A stretch of 64,000 nt of DNA, from the NCBI RefSeq assembly GCF_000225525.1, contig NZ_AGBF01000008.1, positions 34,132 through 98,131 on the forward strand. The letters run 5' to 3'. The position numbers and the translations under genes were made by a program. Source of the stretch: Streptomyces zinciresistens K42 (lineage in GTDB: Bacteria; Actinomycetota; Actinomycetes; Streptomycetales; Streptomycetaceae). Under the pieces are notes generated by a model that saw nothing but the letters and a program-made list of their open reading frames with translations, was not told the origin of the DNA and ran no database searches. Positions 1 through 9,429 of the stretch are shown here, in pieces (positions within the stretch are counted from its first letter, which is position 1; each line of letters starts with the position of its first letter).

Positions 1-389
1 ATACAAGCCGCCAACAGATCTGCGGCGAGCGGCAGTTGCCCGGTCACCTCGTCGGCGTCCGGTTCCGCCGACGCAGCCTCAACCGTCCGCCGTCGGCTCC
101 ACAGGCAGAGCCCACTCCCGGCGGCACACCCCACGACCAGACCCGCGACTCCCCCGACCAACGCCCAACCAGCCGCGACGACCGCCACGACGGGCGTCCA
201 CCTTCGTGCGGCCCGCAGCACCTCCACCCGCTGTCGAGCCCGCGTCACGTCGCCGATCGCCAGCAACCCCGTCAGCCGACGCCGAGTCCGCCGTTCCTGC
301 CGGACCGTCGTGGCCCATCGCAGCAGCCAGCCGACCAGCAGGGTCACGACCGCCACTGTCCCCAGCCTGTGGAAAACCTCCCCGCTCAT
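1..389 (-). CDS. TadC-like type II secretion F-domain membrane protein (partial)
   Basis: This gene is truncated by the left edge; about 129 N-terminal residues are visible. ATG at 389 is preceded by an AAGGGTG ribosome site, 40 bases after the tadB-like stop. The product has a membrane segment at the N-terminus (VAVVTLLVGWLL), a basic stretch rich in Arg, a second hydrophobic pair near residues 70-95 and then a motif reading QLPLAADLLAAC, the usual opening of the cytoplasmic F domain in TadC-type proteins. TadC partners TadB in the inner-membrane platform of Flp/Tad pili. Its place after tadA and tadB in one minus-strand operon supports the call. The C-terminal half cannot be judged. Confidence 0.75.
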   Translation of the reverse strand, partial: MSGEVFHRLGTVAVVTLLVGWLLRWATTVRQERRTRRRLTGLLAIGDVTRARQRVEVLRAARRWTPVVAVVAAGWALVGGVAGLVVGCAAGSGLCLWSRRRTVEAASAEPDADEVTGQLPLAADLLAAC

Positions 390-429
390 CCGCTCACCCT
401 TCTCACGGCCCCCGGCCGCCCTCGCGTCG

Positions 430-1290
430 TCACGCCGCCTCCGCTCCCCGCACGATCCGCGCGGCCCACCACATCCCCAGCCCTTCCAGCAGCCCGCCGA
501 TCAGCAGGCAGCCCAGCCCCGCGCCCGTGTGCAGCAGCACCCGCAGCGGGTTCGCGCCCATGGCGGCGCCGAGCGCCAACCCCAGGACCGGCAGCCCCGC
601 GAGCATCACCACCGTCGAGCGTGCTCCCGCCAACTGCGCTCGCAGATCAGCGCGTTGATCCCGCTCGGCGCGTAACGCCCCTTCCAGCCGGTCGAGTCCG
701 TCCGCGAGTCCGGCGCCCTGGTCCACGGCAACCCGCCAGCACGCGGCCAGTCCGGAGAGCCCCTCGGCGCCGGGCCGCCGCGCCGAGGAGGCCAGCGCGC
801 CCTGTACGTCTCCGCCGAACCGCGCCGCCGCGAGCACCGCGGACCGCGTCTCACCGAGCCCGTCGGAGTCCCGTGCCGCCCGCTGCAACGCCTCGCCCGG
901 ATGCCGGCCCGCCCGCACTTCGCCCGCGATGGCCGCGCACAGCGCGATCACCGCCTCCCCGCGGCTGTCCCGCGCCTTCCGCGCGTCCCGGACCGCGCGC
1001 GCCCGTCGCAGGAGCGGCACCCCGGCCGCCCCCGCGACGACCGGCAGTACCGACGTCCCCAGGACCGCCAGCACCGCCCCGGCTGCCAACGCCCACCACT
1101 CGGCCCGCAGGCGCCCGCGCAGTAGGCGCAGTTCCCGCACCCGCCTCCGCCGCCCCGGCGGTCCCGCGCCCACGGCGGCACCGCCCGCCAACAGCAGCCG
1201 CGCCCGCCGAGCCCCCGAGCCCGGCCCGTCCAGCAGGCACAACGCCGCCCCGAGACACAGCGCCGCCGCACCCGACGCCACCTCACCCAC
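430..1290 (-). CDS. TadB-like type II secretion system F family protein
   Basis: A 286-residue membrane protein of the Tad/Flp pilus platform. GTG at 1290 is chosen because GGGGAAGGGG lies just upstream and the start overlaps the tadA stop by 8 bases. Hydrophobic segments occur near the N-terminus, around residue 100 and at the C-terminus (LAGLPVLGLALGAAMG and GAGLGCLLIGGLLEG). The middle carries the F-domain signature with IAGEVRAGRHPGEAL and GLAACWRVAVDQGAGLADGLDRL, typical of TadB. Longer reading into the upstream frame gives Arg/Cys-rich sequence and is rejected. It would anchor the TadA motor at the membrane. Confidence 0.85.
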   Translation of the reverse strand: MGEVASGAAALCLGAALCLLDGPGSGARRARLLLAGGAAVGAGPPGRRRRVRELRLLRGRLRAEWWALAAGAVLAVLGTSVLPVVAGAAGVPLLRRARAVRDARKARDSRGEAVIALCAAIAGEVRAGRHPGEALQRAARDSDGLGETRSAVLAAARFGGDVQGALASSARRPGAEGLSGLAACWRVAVDQGAGLADGLDRLEGALRAERDQRADLRAQLAGARSTVVMLAGLPVLGLALGAAMGANPLRVLLHTGAGLGCLLIGGLLEGLGMWWAARIVRGAEAA

Positions 1291-2938
1291 GCGAACCCCT
1301 TCCCCGCACCTCGTCGTCCTCGCCGTAGACCGCGCTCTCGGCGCCGGCCTCTCTCTCGTCCCGAAGGGCCCCCGCGGACCGAAGCAGCCCCCGCAGCCGC
1401 TCCCACCCGCGCTCCGACACGAACCCCCGCGCGCCCCACCGCAGTGCGGGCACCGTCCGCACCAGCCCCGAGGGGTCCCGTTCCAGCACATGCACCTCGG
1501 CGATCCGCCGACGACCGCTCGCGTCCCTGACCAGATGGATGACGACGGACAACGCGGCCGCCAACTGGCTGTGCAGCGCCGCTCGATCGAGCCCGGCGGC
1601 CGTGCCCAGCGCCTCCAGGCGGGCCGGGACCCCGGCCGCGGCGTTGGCGTGGACGGTCCCGCAGCCCCCTTCGTGGCCCGTGTTCAACGCGGCCAGCAAA
1701 TCGAGGACTTCGATTCCGCGCACCTCGCCCACGACCAACCGGTCCGGCCGCATCCGCAGCGCCTGCCGCACCAGGTCCTCCAGCGTGACCAGCCCCGCGC
1801 CCTCCTGATTGGCGGGTCTGCTCTCCAGCCGTACGACATGGGGATGGTCCGGCCTCAGCTCGGCGGAGTCCTCCGCGAGCACGATCCGCTCACCCGGCCC
1901 CACCAGCCCGAGCAACGCGCTGAGCAGCGTCGTCTTCCCACTGCCCGTGCCCCCGCTGATGAGAAAGGACAGCCGCGCCTCGACCAGGGCTCGCAGCACC
2001 CGGTCCCCGCCCGGCGGCACCGTGCCCGCCTCGACCAGTTCGCCGAGCGTGAAGGCCCGGGGCCGCACGACCCGCAGCGACAGGCACGTGCAGCCGACGG
2101 CGACGGGCGGAAGTACCGCGTGCAGCCGGGTTCCGTCCGGGAGCCGGGCGTCCACCCAGGGGCGCGCGTCGTCCAGGCGCCGGCCGGCCACCGCCGCGAG
2201 GCGTTGCGCGAGACGCCGTACGGCCGCCGCGTCCGCGAAGCGCACCGAGGTCGGTTCCAGCCCCCGGCCGCGGTCCACCCAGACCCGGTCCGGGGCCGAC
2301 ACCAGCACATCCGTGACGGCGGGGTCGGCGAGCAACGGCTCCAGCGGGCCGCTGCCGACCAGTTCGGATCTCAACTGATCTGCCGCTCCCAGGATTTCGG
2401 CGTCCCCGAGCACCCTGCCCTGCTCCCGCAGCGCCTGTGCCACGCGTGCCGGAGTCGGTTCCGCCCCGCTCTCGGCCAGCCGCTGCCGGACCCCGTCGAG
2501 CAGCCCGGTCGGCATCCCCTCCGCGACCGACGCGCCGCCGGGCGCCCATTCCCCGGCACGCGCGCGCTCCTGCCCCGCCGGCCCGCCGTACGCCCATCCC
2601 GGCCGCCCGGCACGAGCCCCGCCGTGCGCTCCTACCCCACCGGGCGGTACGGGCCCGGCCGCCTCCGGACGTCGCCCGCCCGCCGAGGCGCCCTCGGCGG
2701 CGATCACCCGCACCGCGCCGCCGCCCGACCACCACCGCGCGGGTCCTGCCTTCGCCGAACCGTCCGCCGCCCTCCTCACCGGTTCGAGCCCCGCGGCCGC
2801 CGCCCCGCCGCCCTCGTCCGCCGGAACGCCCTTCACCCCCGCCGAACCTTCCGCCTCGCCGACCGAGCGCTCCGCGACATCAGCCCCGAACGCCGCATTT
2901 GCCCCACGCGCCCGTCCAGCCGCCAAGTCCGGCCTCAC
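1283..2938 (-). CDS. TadA/CpaF family secretion ATPase
   Basis: Motor ATPase of a Tad-type pilus or secretion machine, 551 residues. Its GTG start overlaps the stop of the ssd-like gene (GTGA). The first 130 residues are Ala/Gly/Arg-rich and probably disordered. From about 140 the CpaF N-domain follows, with [17 protein letters not shown] and the [17 protein letters not shown] segment. Walker [10 protein letters not shown] lies near residue 330, the Asp box ILAEDSAE after it, and the His box [13 protein letters not shown] near 440. All catalytic elements look intact. The order ssd-tadA-tadB-tadC is the usual actinobacterial tad arrangement. The pilin genes should lie to the left of the window. 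Confidence 0.92.
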   Translation of the reverse strand: MRPDLAAGRARGANAAFGADVAERSVGEAEGSAGVKGVPADEGGGAAAAGLEPVRRAADGSAKAGPARWWSGGGAVRVIAAEGASAGGRRPEAAGPVPPGGVGAHGGARAGRPGWAYGGPAGQERARAGEWAPGGASVAEGMPTGLLDGVRQRLAESGAEPTPARVAQALREQGRVLGDAEILGAADQLRSELVGSGPLEPLLADPAVTDVLVSAPDRVWVDRGRGLEPTSVRFADAAAVRRLAQRLAAVAGRRLDDARPWVDARLPDGTRLHAVLPPVAVGCTCLSLRVVRPRAFTLGELVEAGTVPPGGDRVLRALVEARLSFLISGGTGSGKTTLLSALLGLVGPGERIVLAEDSAELRPDHPHVVRLESRPANQEGAGLVTLEDLVRQALRMRPDRLVVGEVRGIEVLDLLAALNTGHEGGCGTVHANAAAGVPARLEALGTAAGLDRAALHSQLAAALSVVIHLVRDASGRRRIAEVHVLERDPSGLVRTVPALRWGARGFVSERGWERLRGLLRSAGALRDEREAGAESAVYGEDDEVRGRGSRG

Positions 2939-4038
2939 GTCGCCCTCGCCTCAAGCACTGCGCGCTCCCAGAACTCCCGGCAGAACCGTGCCAGCGGTCC
3001 CCGGCCCGCCGCACCCGGCGGTTCCCTGCCGTCGTGCGGACGCAGCAGCCCCGGCTCCACCGGAACCTCGCCCACCAGCGGCAGATCCAGCAGCCGGGCC
3101 ACCTCGCGGTCGTCGAGGCCGGGCGCGTAGGGCCCCCGGACCGCGAGGCGCAGATCGCGCAACAGCAGACGGACCGCGGAGGCCATCTGGCGGGCCGCCG
3201 CGACGGCCCTCAGTTCCGCGGGGACGACGAGGAGTCCGACGTCGATCTGGGCGAGAGCCTCGGCGACGCCGTCGTCGAGGCGGCGGGGCAGGTCCACGAC
3301 GACCGTGCCGCCCCGGCGCCGGGCGGCGGCCAGCACCGCCCGCATCGCCTGCGGCGGGACGGCCAAGCATTCGCCGCGGTCCCAGCTCAGGACCCGCAAC
3401 GAGTGCAGTCTCGGCAGCGACTCCTCCAGGGCACCGCTGCCGAGCCGCCCCCGCGAGCCGGCGAACGCGGGCCAGCGCAGGCCCTGGACCGCCTCGCCGC
3501 CCAGGGCGACGTCGAGTCCGCCGCCCAGCGGGTCGGCGTCCACGAGCAGCGTGCGCAGTCCCTCCCGCGCCGCGGTGACGGCGAGGGCACACGCGAGCGT
3601 GGACGCCCCGGCACCGCCCCGGCCCCCGATGACGCCGACGGTGAGGGCGGGCCGACCGACGCCCTCGGCGACATCGGCGATGCGGTCGACCAGCCACTGT
3701 TCGCCGTCGGGCAGCATCAGCACATGGTCGGCGCCGATCTCGACGGCCCGGCGCCACACACCCGAGTCGTCCTGGTCACGGCCCACGAGGACCACATCGC
3801 GTCTGCGCACGGCGCCGCGCACCCGCCGTGCGGCGTCGTCGCCGACCAGCACGAGTGGTGCGGTCTCCCAGCTTCCGCGGGATGCGGGCACCCCGTGGTG
3901 GACTTCGGGTGTCGCCCCGGCCGCCGCGCACAGGCGCAGCAGGTCGTCGAGCAGATCGGCGTCCTCGGTGACGATCAGTGGCTTGCCCGGCCGCCCGGAG
4001 GCGGGCGCGGGCGGATCGTGTGTGACGGCTGCGGTCAC
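2935..4038 (-). CDS. ssd: Septum-site-determining-like / CpaE-TadZ-like ATPase
   Basis: A 367-residue MinD/ParA-superfamily protein. GTG at 4038 is preferred because AAGGGGGAC lies 7-8 bases upstream; longer starts give no better ribosome site. The N-terminal 120 residues resemble a receiver-like pseudo-domain (LIVTEDADLLDDLLRLC). The deviant Walker A is weak, reading GGRGGAGASTLA with Ser in place of the usual Lys/Thr-rich loop, followed by LLVDADPLGGGLDVALGG. This pattern is known in Ssd and CpaE proteins, which place the Tad machinery or affect septation and may bind ATP poorly. It is the first gene of the tad operon and is divergent from the HAD phosphatase gene, the same pairing as Rv3660c and Rv3661 in M. 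tuberculosis. Confidence 0.85.
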   Translation of the reverse strand: MTAAVTHDPPAPASGRPGKPLIVTEDADLLDDLLRLCAAAGATPEVHHGVPASRGSWETAPLVLVGDDAARRVRGAVRRRDVVLVGRDQDDSGVWRRAVEIGADHVLMLPDGEQWLVDRIADVAEGVGRPALTVGVIGGRGGAGASTLACALAVTAAREGLRTLLVDADPLGGGLDVALGGEAVQGLRWPAFAGSRGRLGSGALEESLPRLHSLRVLSWDRGECLAVPPQAMRAVLAAARRRGGTVVVDLPRRLDDGVAEALAQIDVGLLVVPAELRAVAAARQMASAVRLLLRDLRLAVRGPYAPGLDDREVARLLDLPLVGEVPVEPGLLRPHDGREPPGAAGRGPLARFCREFWERAVLEARAT

Positions 4039-4453
4039 GGTGTCCGTCCCCCTTCTGTGCATCCCTCGCGCGGCCCCGTGGACCCCGCGATTCCCGAACA
4101 TGTGAAGAACCGGTAAGCGGTCTCCATATGAGCGGCCGATACGAACCGGCCAAACACCCCCGACTAACCGGAACCGGCCATGAACTCCGTTCGCCCGGGG
4201 CGTGTCTGGAATCACCGTGCCGCGATCCCGGAAATCGTGTGGATCTTGGTCGATAACTGTGGACAACTTGGGAGTTGTGGATATCGGCATCACCCGAACC
4301 GGTGAGCCCCCTACCGGCACCCGTGCGGCTGCCGCAGAGCGGAGCCGCCGCTACACAGAGTCACCGATCATGGGCGCACAGAAGAAGCGGACGCGAACAC
4401 GTCGCTCCGCACCGGCATCTGCGTCAGAAACAGAAAAACCACCCCGGACATGC

Positions 4454-4488
4454 GACGACCCCCGCCGGGGGGGAGAGCGGGGGTCGTC
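4454..4488. terminator. Strong hairpin in the ssd/HAD divergent intergenic region
   Basis: A perfect 12-bp stem (GACGACCCCCGC paired with GCGGGGGTCGTC) surrounds an 11-base G-rich loop. No U-tract follows. It lies between divergent genes, about 135 bases before the HAD start, so it may be a transcription-attenuating leader structure or end a short transcript rather than terminate a gene. Confidence 0.45.
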
Positions 4489-4622
4489 TCCACGGCCGAC
4501 TCGGGGGGGGAGGAGTCGGACCGGGTTAGCACGGTCGCGAACGATCCGTGACTTCCATGGTGTACCCGAGAGCCTTCTCAGGCAAACCCACGCGCCCACC
4601 TTACGCCGAATGGGCTGCGCCT

Positions 4623-5456
4623 ATGCTCGGGAGCGTGGAAAACCACTCCTTGCCCCGCACAGCCGCCTTCTTTGACCTGGACAAGACGGTCATTGCGAAG
4701 TCGAGCACCCTCACGTTCAGCAAGTCGTTCTACCAAGGCGGTCTGATCAACCGCCGGGCCGCCTTGCGTACCGCATATGCCCAGTTCGTCTTCCGCGTGG
4801 GCGGTATGGACCATGACCAGATGGAGCGCACTCGCGAGTACCTGTCCACACTCGTCCGCGGCTGGAACGTCCAGCAGGTCAAAGAGCTCGTCGCCGAGAC
4901 GCTGCACGACCTGATCGACCCGATCATCTACGACGAGGCCGCGTCCCTCATCGAGGAGCACCACACCGCCGGCCGGGACGTCGTGATCGTGTCGACCTCC
5001 GGCGCCGAGGTGGTCGAACCCATCGGTGAACTGCTGGGCGCCGACCGCGTCGTGGCCACGCGCATGGTCGTCGGCGACGACGGCTGCTTCACCGGCGAGG
5101 TGGAGTACTACGCGTACGGCCCGACGAAGGCCGAGGCGATCAAGGAACTCGCGGCGTCGGAGGGCTACGACCTGGCCCGCTGCCACGCCTACAGCGACTC
5201 GGTCACCGACCTGCCGATGCTCCAGGCCGTCGGGCATCCGCACGCCGTGAACCCCGACCGCGCGCTGCGCCGCGAGGCCGTCGCGCGCGGGTGGCCGATT
5301 CTCGACTTCAACCGCCCGGTCCGGCTCAAGCAGCGCATCCCGTCCTTCTCGGTTCCACCGCGCCCCGCACTGGTCGCGGCGGCGGCCATAGGGGCGGCCG
5401 CGGCCACGGCGGGCCTCGTCTGGTACGCGAGCCGGCGCCGCGCGGCGCCGGTCTGA
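4623..5456 (+). CDS. HAD-IB family phosphatase (SerB-like)
   Basis: A haloacid-dehalogenase phosphatase of 277 residues (start ATG 4623; GTG 4635 is an alternative). Motif I is FFDLDKTVI, motif II VIVSTSGAE with its Ser/Thr, motif III the Lys in GPTKAEAI, and motif IV YSDSVTDLPML. The cap is helical (IB type) as in phosphoserine phosphatase relatives. The C-terminus has a hydrophobic stretch (LVAAAAIGAAAATAGLVWYA) followed by RRR, suggesting a tail-anchored protein at the inner face of the membrane. Homologues next to ssd are common in actinobacteria. The true substrate is not evident from sequence. Confidence 0.88.
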   Translation: MLGSVENHSLPRTAAFFDLDKTVIAKSSTLTFSKSFYQGGLINRRAALRTAYAQFVFRVGGMDHDQMERTREYLSTLVRGWNVQQVKELVAETLHDLIDPIIYDEAASLIEEHHTAGRDVVIVSTSGAEVVEPIGELLGADRVVATRMVVGDDGCFTGEVEYYAYGPTKAEAIKELAASEGYDLARCHAYSDSVTDLPMLQAVGHPHAVNPDRALRREAVARGWPILDFNRPVRLKQRIPSFSVPPRPALVAAAAIGAAAATAGLVWYASRRRAAPV

Positions 5457-5999
5457 CCGCCGCCCGGACAGCAGGCCGGCGGTGCCGCCCAGGCGGCCCG
5501 GCCGGCCTTCGGCGCCCTGCGCGCCACAGCCGGTAAAGCCATGCCCGTTTAGCGCAGTTTTGCGCGCAATAGTAAAGAAGTGCGGCAGGGTCTTCCGCTT
5601 GCCGGAGTCCAGGAGTACAAAGGACACAACGGCCCGCGAGACCAAGGACATCCGAGAGGATCACCTTTACTACGCATTTCGGCCCCACGGACCGCGCATG
5701 AACACTGGGCACCCACGCGACGTCGACCCGTCGATTACGGGCCAGCCGCACCAGGTGACGGGCAAAGTTCCCGACCTGATGGGCACCATTCCGAGGACGC
5801 TTGGTAACCCGGTGAACATGCCAGCGGCGGTACGAATCCTCGTACCGCCGCATCTTTTGCTGACCGTGGCCGCCCCCTCTCGCGCTTCGTGACACAGAGA
5901 CTTCCGTGCCCTTGTCGCGAGACCGCCGCGCGGCTGCCCGCGGTATCCCTTGTGAGGCCCTGGAGTTTTTCCGCGGCTTACGACTGTTCCGGCCGCCGG
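5457..5999. other. Intergenic region without a recognised gene
   Basis: About 540 bases between the HAD gene and the convergent Fic-like gene. It is less GC-rich than its surroundings in places (AT-rich around 5540-5580). An open frame from 5698 to 5892 (MNTGHPRDVD...) lacks a ribosome site and runs through a terminator hairpin, so I do not call it. A small RNA ending at the hairpin at 5824 is possible. Confidence 0.4.
5824..5851 (+). terminator. Intrinsic terminator, 12-bp stem with T-tract
   Basis: A perfect 12-bp stem (GCGGCGGTACGA with TCGTACCGCCGC) and four-base loop ATCC, followed by ATCTTTT. This is unusually close to a classical rho-independent terminator for such GC-rich DNA. The nearest plus-strand gene ends 370 bases upstream, so it may end an unannotated short RNA. 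Confidence 0.7.
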
Positions 6000-6824
6000 T
6001 CAGGCCGCTCCGCGCTGCAGGGCCTCGCAGACCGCCGTCGACTCGCGCGCCCCGAGTTCGATCGCCCTGCCGCAGTGGGAGATCCACGCGCCCACACCCT
6101 CGGGCGTGCCGGAGACGTACCCGTCGAGCGCCGCCAGGTAGGCCGCACGGCCCAGTTCGGCGTGCCCCACCTCGGCAGCGCACACGGACTTCGGATCGAG
6201 ACCGCTGCCGACCAGTACGATCCGCTCGGCGGCGCGCGCCACCAGGCCGTTGTGCGACGTGAAGGGGCGCAGGGCGAGCAGTTCGCCGTGCACGACGGCG
6301 GCCGTCACCAGCGCGGGCGCCGTACCGCCGACGACGACCAGCTCGGACAGACCCTCCAGGCGGCCGTTCACCTCGGAGGCGCCCGGCAACGGCAGCTCGA
6401 TCAGCGGCTCTTCCACCGACTCGCCGCCCTGCCGCGGGCGCCCCACCCGGTCGTCCGCGCTCGCGGCCGCCACCAGATGCAGCCGGGCGAGCACCCGCAG
6501 CGGCGACTGCCGCCAGATGGACAGCAGTTGGCCCGCCTCCGCCGTAAGCCGCAGGGCGGCGCCGACCACGCGGGCCTCGTCGTCACCGCTGAAGTCGGTA
6601 CGGCGGCGCACCTCTTCGAGCGCCCAGTCGGCTCCGGACAGCGCCGCCGAACCGCGCGAACCGCGCAGGGCCGCCTCGGAGGTGACCTCGTTGCTTCGGC
6701 GCCGCATGACCCGGTGCCCGTACACCCGGTCCACGGCCTTGCGTACGGACTCCACGGCCCGGGGGACGCCGGGCAGTGACCCGAGAGCCGCGAGCGGATC
6801 GGCGGACGCGCCTGTCGTACTCAT
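6000..6824 (-). CDS. Degenerate Fic-fold protein of unknown function
   Basis: A 274-residue protein (ATG at 6824; ribosome site weak, so the start is uncertain). Near residues 185-205 it has LLALRPFTSHNGLVARA, aligned by eye with the Fic motif HPFx(D/E)GNGRxxR. The catalytic His is Arg and the GNGR part is HNGL, so AMP transfer is unlikely. Helical Ala/Leu/Arg-rich sequence around it fits a Fic-like helical bundle. Such proteins are often annotated as oxidoreductase in Streptomyces, for which I see no support. It is divergent from the ATPase gene at 7027. Function unknown. Confidence 0.7.
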   Translation of the reverse strand: MSTTGASADPLAALGSLPGVPRAVESVRKAVDRVYGHRVMRRRSNEVTSEAALRGSRGSAALSGADWALEEVRRRTDFSGDDEARVVGAALRLTAEAGQLLSIWRQSPLRVLARLHLVAAASADDRVGRPRQGGESVEEPLIELPLPGASEVNGRLEGLSELVVVGGTAPALVTAAVVHGELLALRPFTSHNGLVARAAERIVLVGSGLDPKSVCAAEVGHAELGRAAYLAALDGYVSGTPEGVGAWISHCGRAIELGARESTAVCEALQRGAA

Positions 6825-7026
6825 GAGTAAGACACTACGCGCCCGCCTGGCCCCGCAGGCCGCCGCCCGCCTCGCACCCGCCCTGACCTGCACCCTCGCG
6901 GCAACCTCACCCCTCCCCGGGCCTCCGCCGCCAGCCCCGCCCCGCCCGACCCCCCGCGCCTCGAACGGGTGACCCCCCACCCCGCATCCACCACGCAGGG
7001 AAATGACAGCACTACTCTTAGTGAAC

Positions 7027-8070
7027 ATGAAAATTGCTTTCGTCGGGAAGGGCGGCAGCGGCAAGACGACCCTGTCGTCCCTCTTCGTCCGGCACCTCAC
7101 TGCCGCCGGCGCACCGGTCGTCGCCATCGACGCCGACATCAACCAGCACCTGGGCGCCGCACTCGGCCTCGACGAGGCGGACGCCGCCGCGCTGCCCGCG
7201 CTGGGTGAGCGGCTTCCGCTCATCAAGGACTACCTGCGCGGCGCCAATCCGCGCATCGCCTCCGCCGCGGAGATGATCAAGACGACACCGCCCGGCAGGG
7301 GATCGCGTCTGCTGCGGGTGGTCGAGAAGAACCCGGTGTACGACGCCTGCGCCCGGCCGGTGGAACTCGACGGCGGCGCCGTCCGTTTGATGGTCACCGG
7401 CCCTTTCACGGACTCCGATCTCGGAGTCGCCTGCTACCACTCCAAGACCGGAGCGGTGGAGTTGTTCCTGAACCATCTGGTGGACGGCCCCGACGAATAC
7501 GTCGTGGTCGACATGACCGCGGGCTCGGACTCTTTCGCCTCCGGGATGTTCACCCGCTTCGACATCACGTTCCTCGTCGCCGAGCCGACCCGGAAGGGGG
7601 TCTCCGTCTACCGCCAGTACGCCGAGTACGCCCGCGACTTCGGGATCGCCCTCAAGGTCGTCGGCAACAAGGTGCAGGGCCAGGACGACCTCGACTTCCT
7701 CCGCGCCGAGATCGGGGACGACCTGCTGGAGACCGTGGCGCACTCGGACTGGGTGCGCGCCATGGAGAAGGGCCGGCCGCCCCGGTTCGGTCTCCTGGAG
7801 GACGTCAACCGCCGTGCCCTGGACCGGTTGCGGAGGGCCGCGGACCAGACGTACGCGTCCCGGGACTGGGAGCGGTACACCCGGCAGATGACCCACTTCC
7901 ACCTGAAGAACGCCCACTCCTGGGGGAACGAGCGGACGGGGGCCGACCTGGCGGCTCAGATCGACCCCGGGTTCGTCCTGGGCGAGGACCACGGTGTCCC
8001 CTCCGCCGCCGGCTCCGCCCGCACCGCCTGCGGGTTGGCGGCCGACTCCGCAAGCATGCCTACGGTTTGA
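7027..8070 (+). CDS. CooC/ParA-like P-loop ATPase
   Basis: A 347-residue ATP-binding protein of the MinD/CooC group. The Walker A GKGGSGKTT is at residues 8-16, followed by VVAIDADINQHLG (Walker A-prime) and YVVVDMTAGSDSFASG (Walker B/switch region). I start at the ATG before KIAFVGKGG rather than upstream codons. CooC-type proteins help insert nickel or act as guide ATPases; no metalloenzyme gene is adjacent, so the client is unknown. The last 50 residues are low-complexity. The gene overlaps the convergent lipoprotein gene by 11 bases. Confidence 0.85.
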   Translation: MKIAFVGKGGSGKTTLSSLFVRHLTAAGAPVVAIDADINQHLGAALGLDEADAAALPALGERLPLIKDYLRGANPRIASAAEMIKTTPPGRGSRLLRVVEKNPVYDACARPVELDGGAVRLMVTGPFTDSDLGVACYHSKTGAVELFLNHLVDGPDEYVVVDMTAGSDSFASGMFTRFDITFLVAEPTRKGVSVYRQYAEYARDFGIALKVVGNKVQGQDDLDFLRAEIGDDLLETVAHSDWVRAMEKGRPPRFGLLEDVNRRALDRLRRAADQTYASRDWERYTRQMTHFHLKNAHSWGNERTGADLAAQIDPGFVLGEDHGVPSAAGSARTACGLAADSASMPTV

Positions 8071-9406
8071 CGGCCGGTGCCCCCGGTACGCCCCTCGGGG
8101 CCGGTGCCGAGGGGCCGGACAGGAAGGACGCCCAGCCCTGCTTCGGGGCCTCACCGACCGTGAGGGTGCGCAGCTTCTTGAGGACCGCCGGGTCCTGGGC
8201 GTCCAGCCAGTCGGCCAGTTGGCGGAAGGACACACAGCGCACGTCGGGCTTGTTGCAGACACTTCGCACGACCTGTTCCACGGCACGCATGTAGGTGCCG
8301 CCGTTCCAGGACTCGAAGTGGTTGCCGATGATCAGGGGCGCGCGGTTGCCGTCGTAGGCGCGACTGAAGCCCATGAGCAGGCCGTCGCGCATCTGGTCGC
8401 CCCAGAGGCCGTGCTTGGCGGGGTCGCCCTGGCTGGTGGCGCCCGACTGGTTGACCATGAAGTTGTAGTCCATGGTCAACTGCTCGTAGGTGTGGCCGGG
8501 GAACGGCACGAGCTGCATCGACAGGTCCCACATGCCCTGCTTCTCGGTGGGCCAGACCTGGTTGTTGACACCGCTGGAGTCGTAGCGGAAGCCCATCTCC
8601 CGAGCGGCCTTCACGAAGTTGGTCCTGCCTTCCAGGCAGGGCGTGCGGGCGCCGATCAGCTCCTTGTCGTAGTCGAACGGCAGGGGCGCCGCCTGTGCCA
8701 TTCCGGTGCTGGTCTTCCAGGACTTCACGAACCGTTTCGCCTGGGAGATCTCGTCCTTCCACTCCTTCACCGACCATTCGCCGACACCGCCGCCGCTGCC
8801 GCAGAAGTGCCCGTTGAAGTGGGTGCCGACCTCGTTGCCCTCCAGCCACGCGAGGCGCAGTTGCTCCGCGGTGTCGGCGATGCCCCGCTGGTCGTTGAAG
8901 CCGATGTCGGAGCGGCCCGGGGAGTGCTGCGGCGGACGGTACTGGTCGCGCTTGTCCTCGGGCAGCATGTACACGCCGCTGAGGAAGTACGTCATCGTCG
9001 CGTTGTTCTCCCGGGCGACCTTGCGGAAGTGGGAGAAGAGCTTCTGGCTGTCCTCGCCGGCGCCGTCCCAGGAGAAGACCACGAACTGCGGCGGCTTCTG
9101 CCCCGGCTTCAGCCGCTCCGGTCGCGGCAGCCGCGGCTGGGCGCCGGTATACGCGGTGGAGCCGTCTCCGATCACGCGGATCGCGCTCTTCGGCGCGGGC
9201 GCCACCGGCTTCTGCTTCTGCGGCCCCGATGCGGCCCGTCCGGCCTCGTCGGCGCCGATGCCGCACGCGGCGAGTGACGTGACGCAGAGGGCGGCGAGCG
9301 CGGCGCCCGCGGCGATCCCGCGCGGGCCGGTGACGGTACCCGCGCCGGGGCCCCGGCGGCGGGCTGCGATCACGCGGAGAACAGCGATCCTGCGGGTGGC
9401 GGCCAT
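8060..9406 (-). CDS. Polysaccharide-deacetylase-like secreted lipoprotein
   Basis: A 448-residue exported protein. After a basic N-terminus and hydrophobic stretch it has a lipobox LAAC (near residue 47), so it is probably lipid-anchored outside the membrane. The mature part has the NodB-like barrel features FVVFSWDGAGED (first Asp position), TYFLSG, and GNEVGTHFNGHFCG (His pair), plus a late IIGNHFESWNGG. This fits a divergent carbohydrate esterase-4 or related barrel; activity on cell-wall glycans is inference. ATG 9406 is followed directly by MAATRRIAV. The upstream DNA carries a degenerate tandem repeat. Confidence 0.82.
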   Translation of the reverse strand: MAATRRIAVLRVIAARRRGPGAGTVTGPRGIAAGAALAALCVTSLAACGIGADEAGRAASGPQKQKPVAPAPKSAIRVIGDGSTAYTGAQPRLPRPERLKPGQKPPQFVVFSWDGAGEDSQKLFSHFRKVARENNATMTYFLSGVYMLPEDKRDQYRPPQHSPGRSDIGFNDQRGIADTAEQLRLAWLEGNEVGTHFNGHFCGSGGGVGEWSVKEWKDEISQAKRFVKSWKTSTGMAQAAPLPFDYDKELIGARTPCLEGRTNFVKAAREMGFRYDSSGVNNQVWPTEKQGMWDLSMQLVPFPGHTYEQLTMDYNFMVNQSGATSQGDPAKHGLWGDQMRDGLLMGFSRAYDGNRAPLIIGNHFESWNGGTYMRAVEQVVRSVCNKPDVRCVSFRQLADWLDAQDPAVLKKLRTLTVGEAPKQGWASFLSGPSAPAPRGVPGAPAVKP

Positions 9407-9429
9407 GCTCCGTCCACCTTCTTCCTTCT

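Noticed and set aside
36..1328. Pro/Arg-rich plus-strand frames over the tad genes
   Set aside because: No family motif, no ribosome site, and composition typical of antisense frames opposite the TadB and TadC genes.
5698..5892. 64-codon frame beginning MNTGHPRDVD
   Set aside because: No ribosome site, and a strong terminator hairpin lies inside it.
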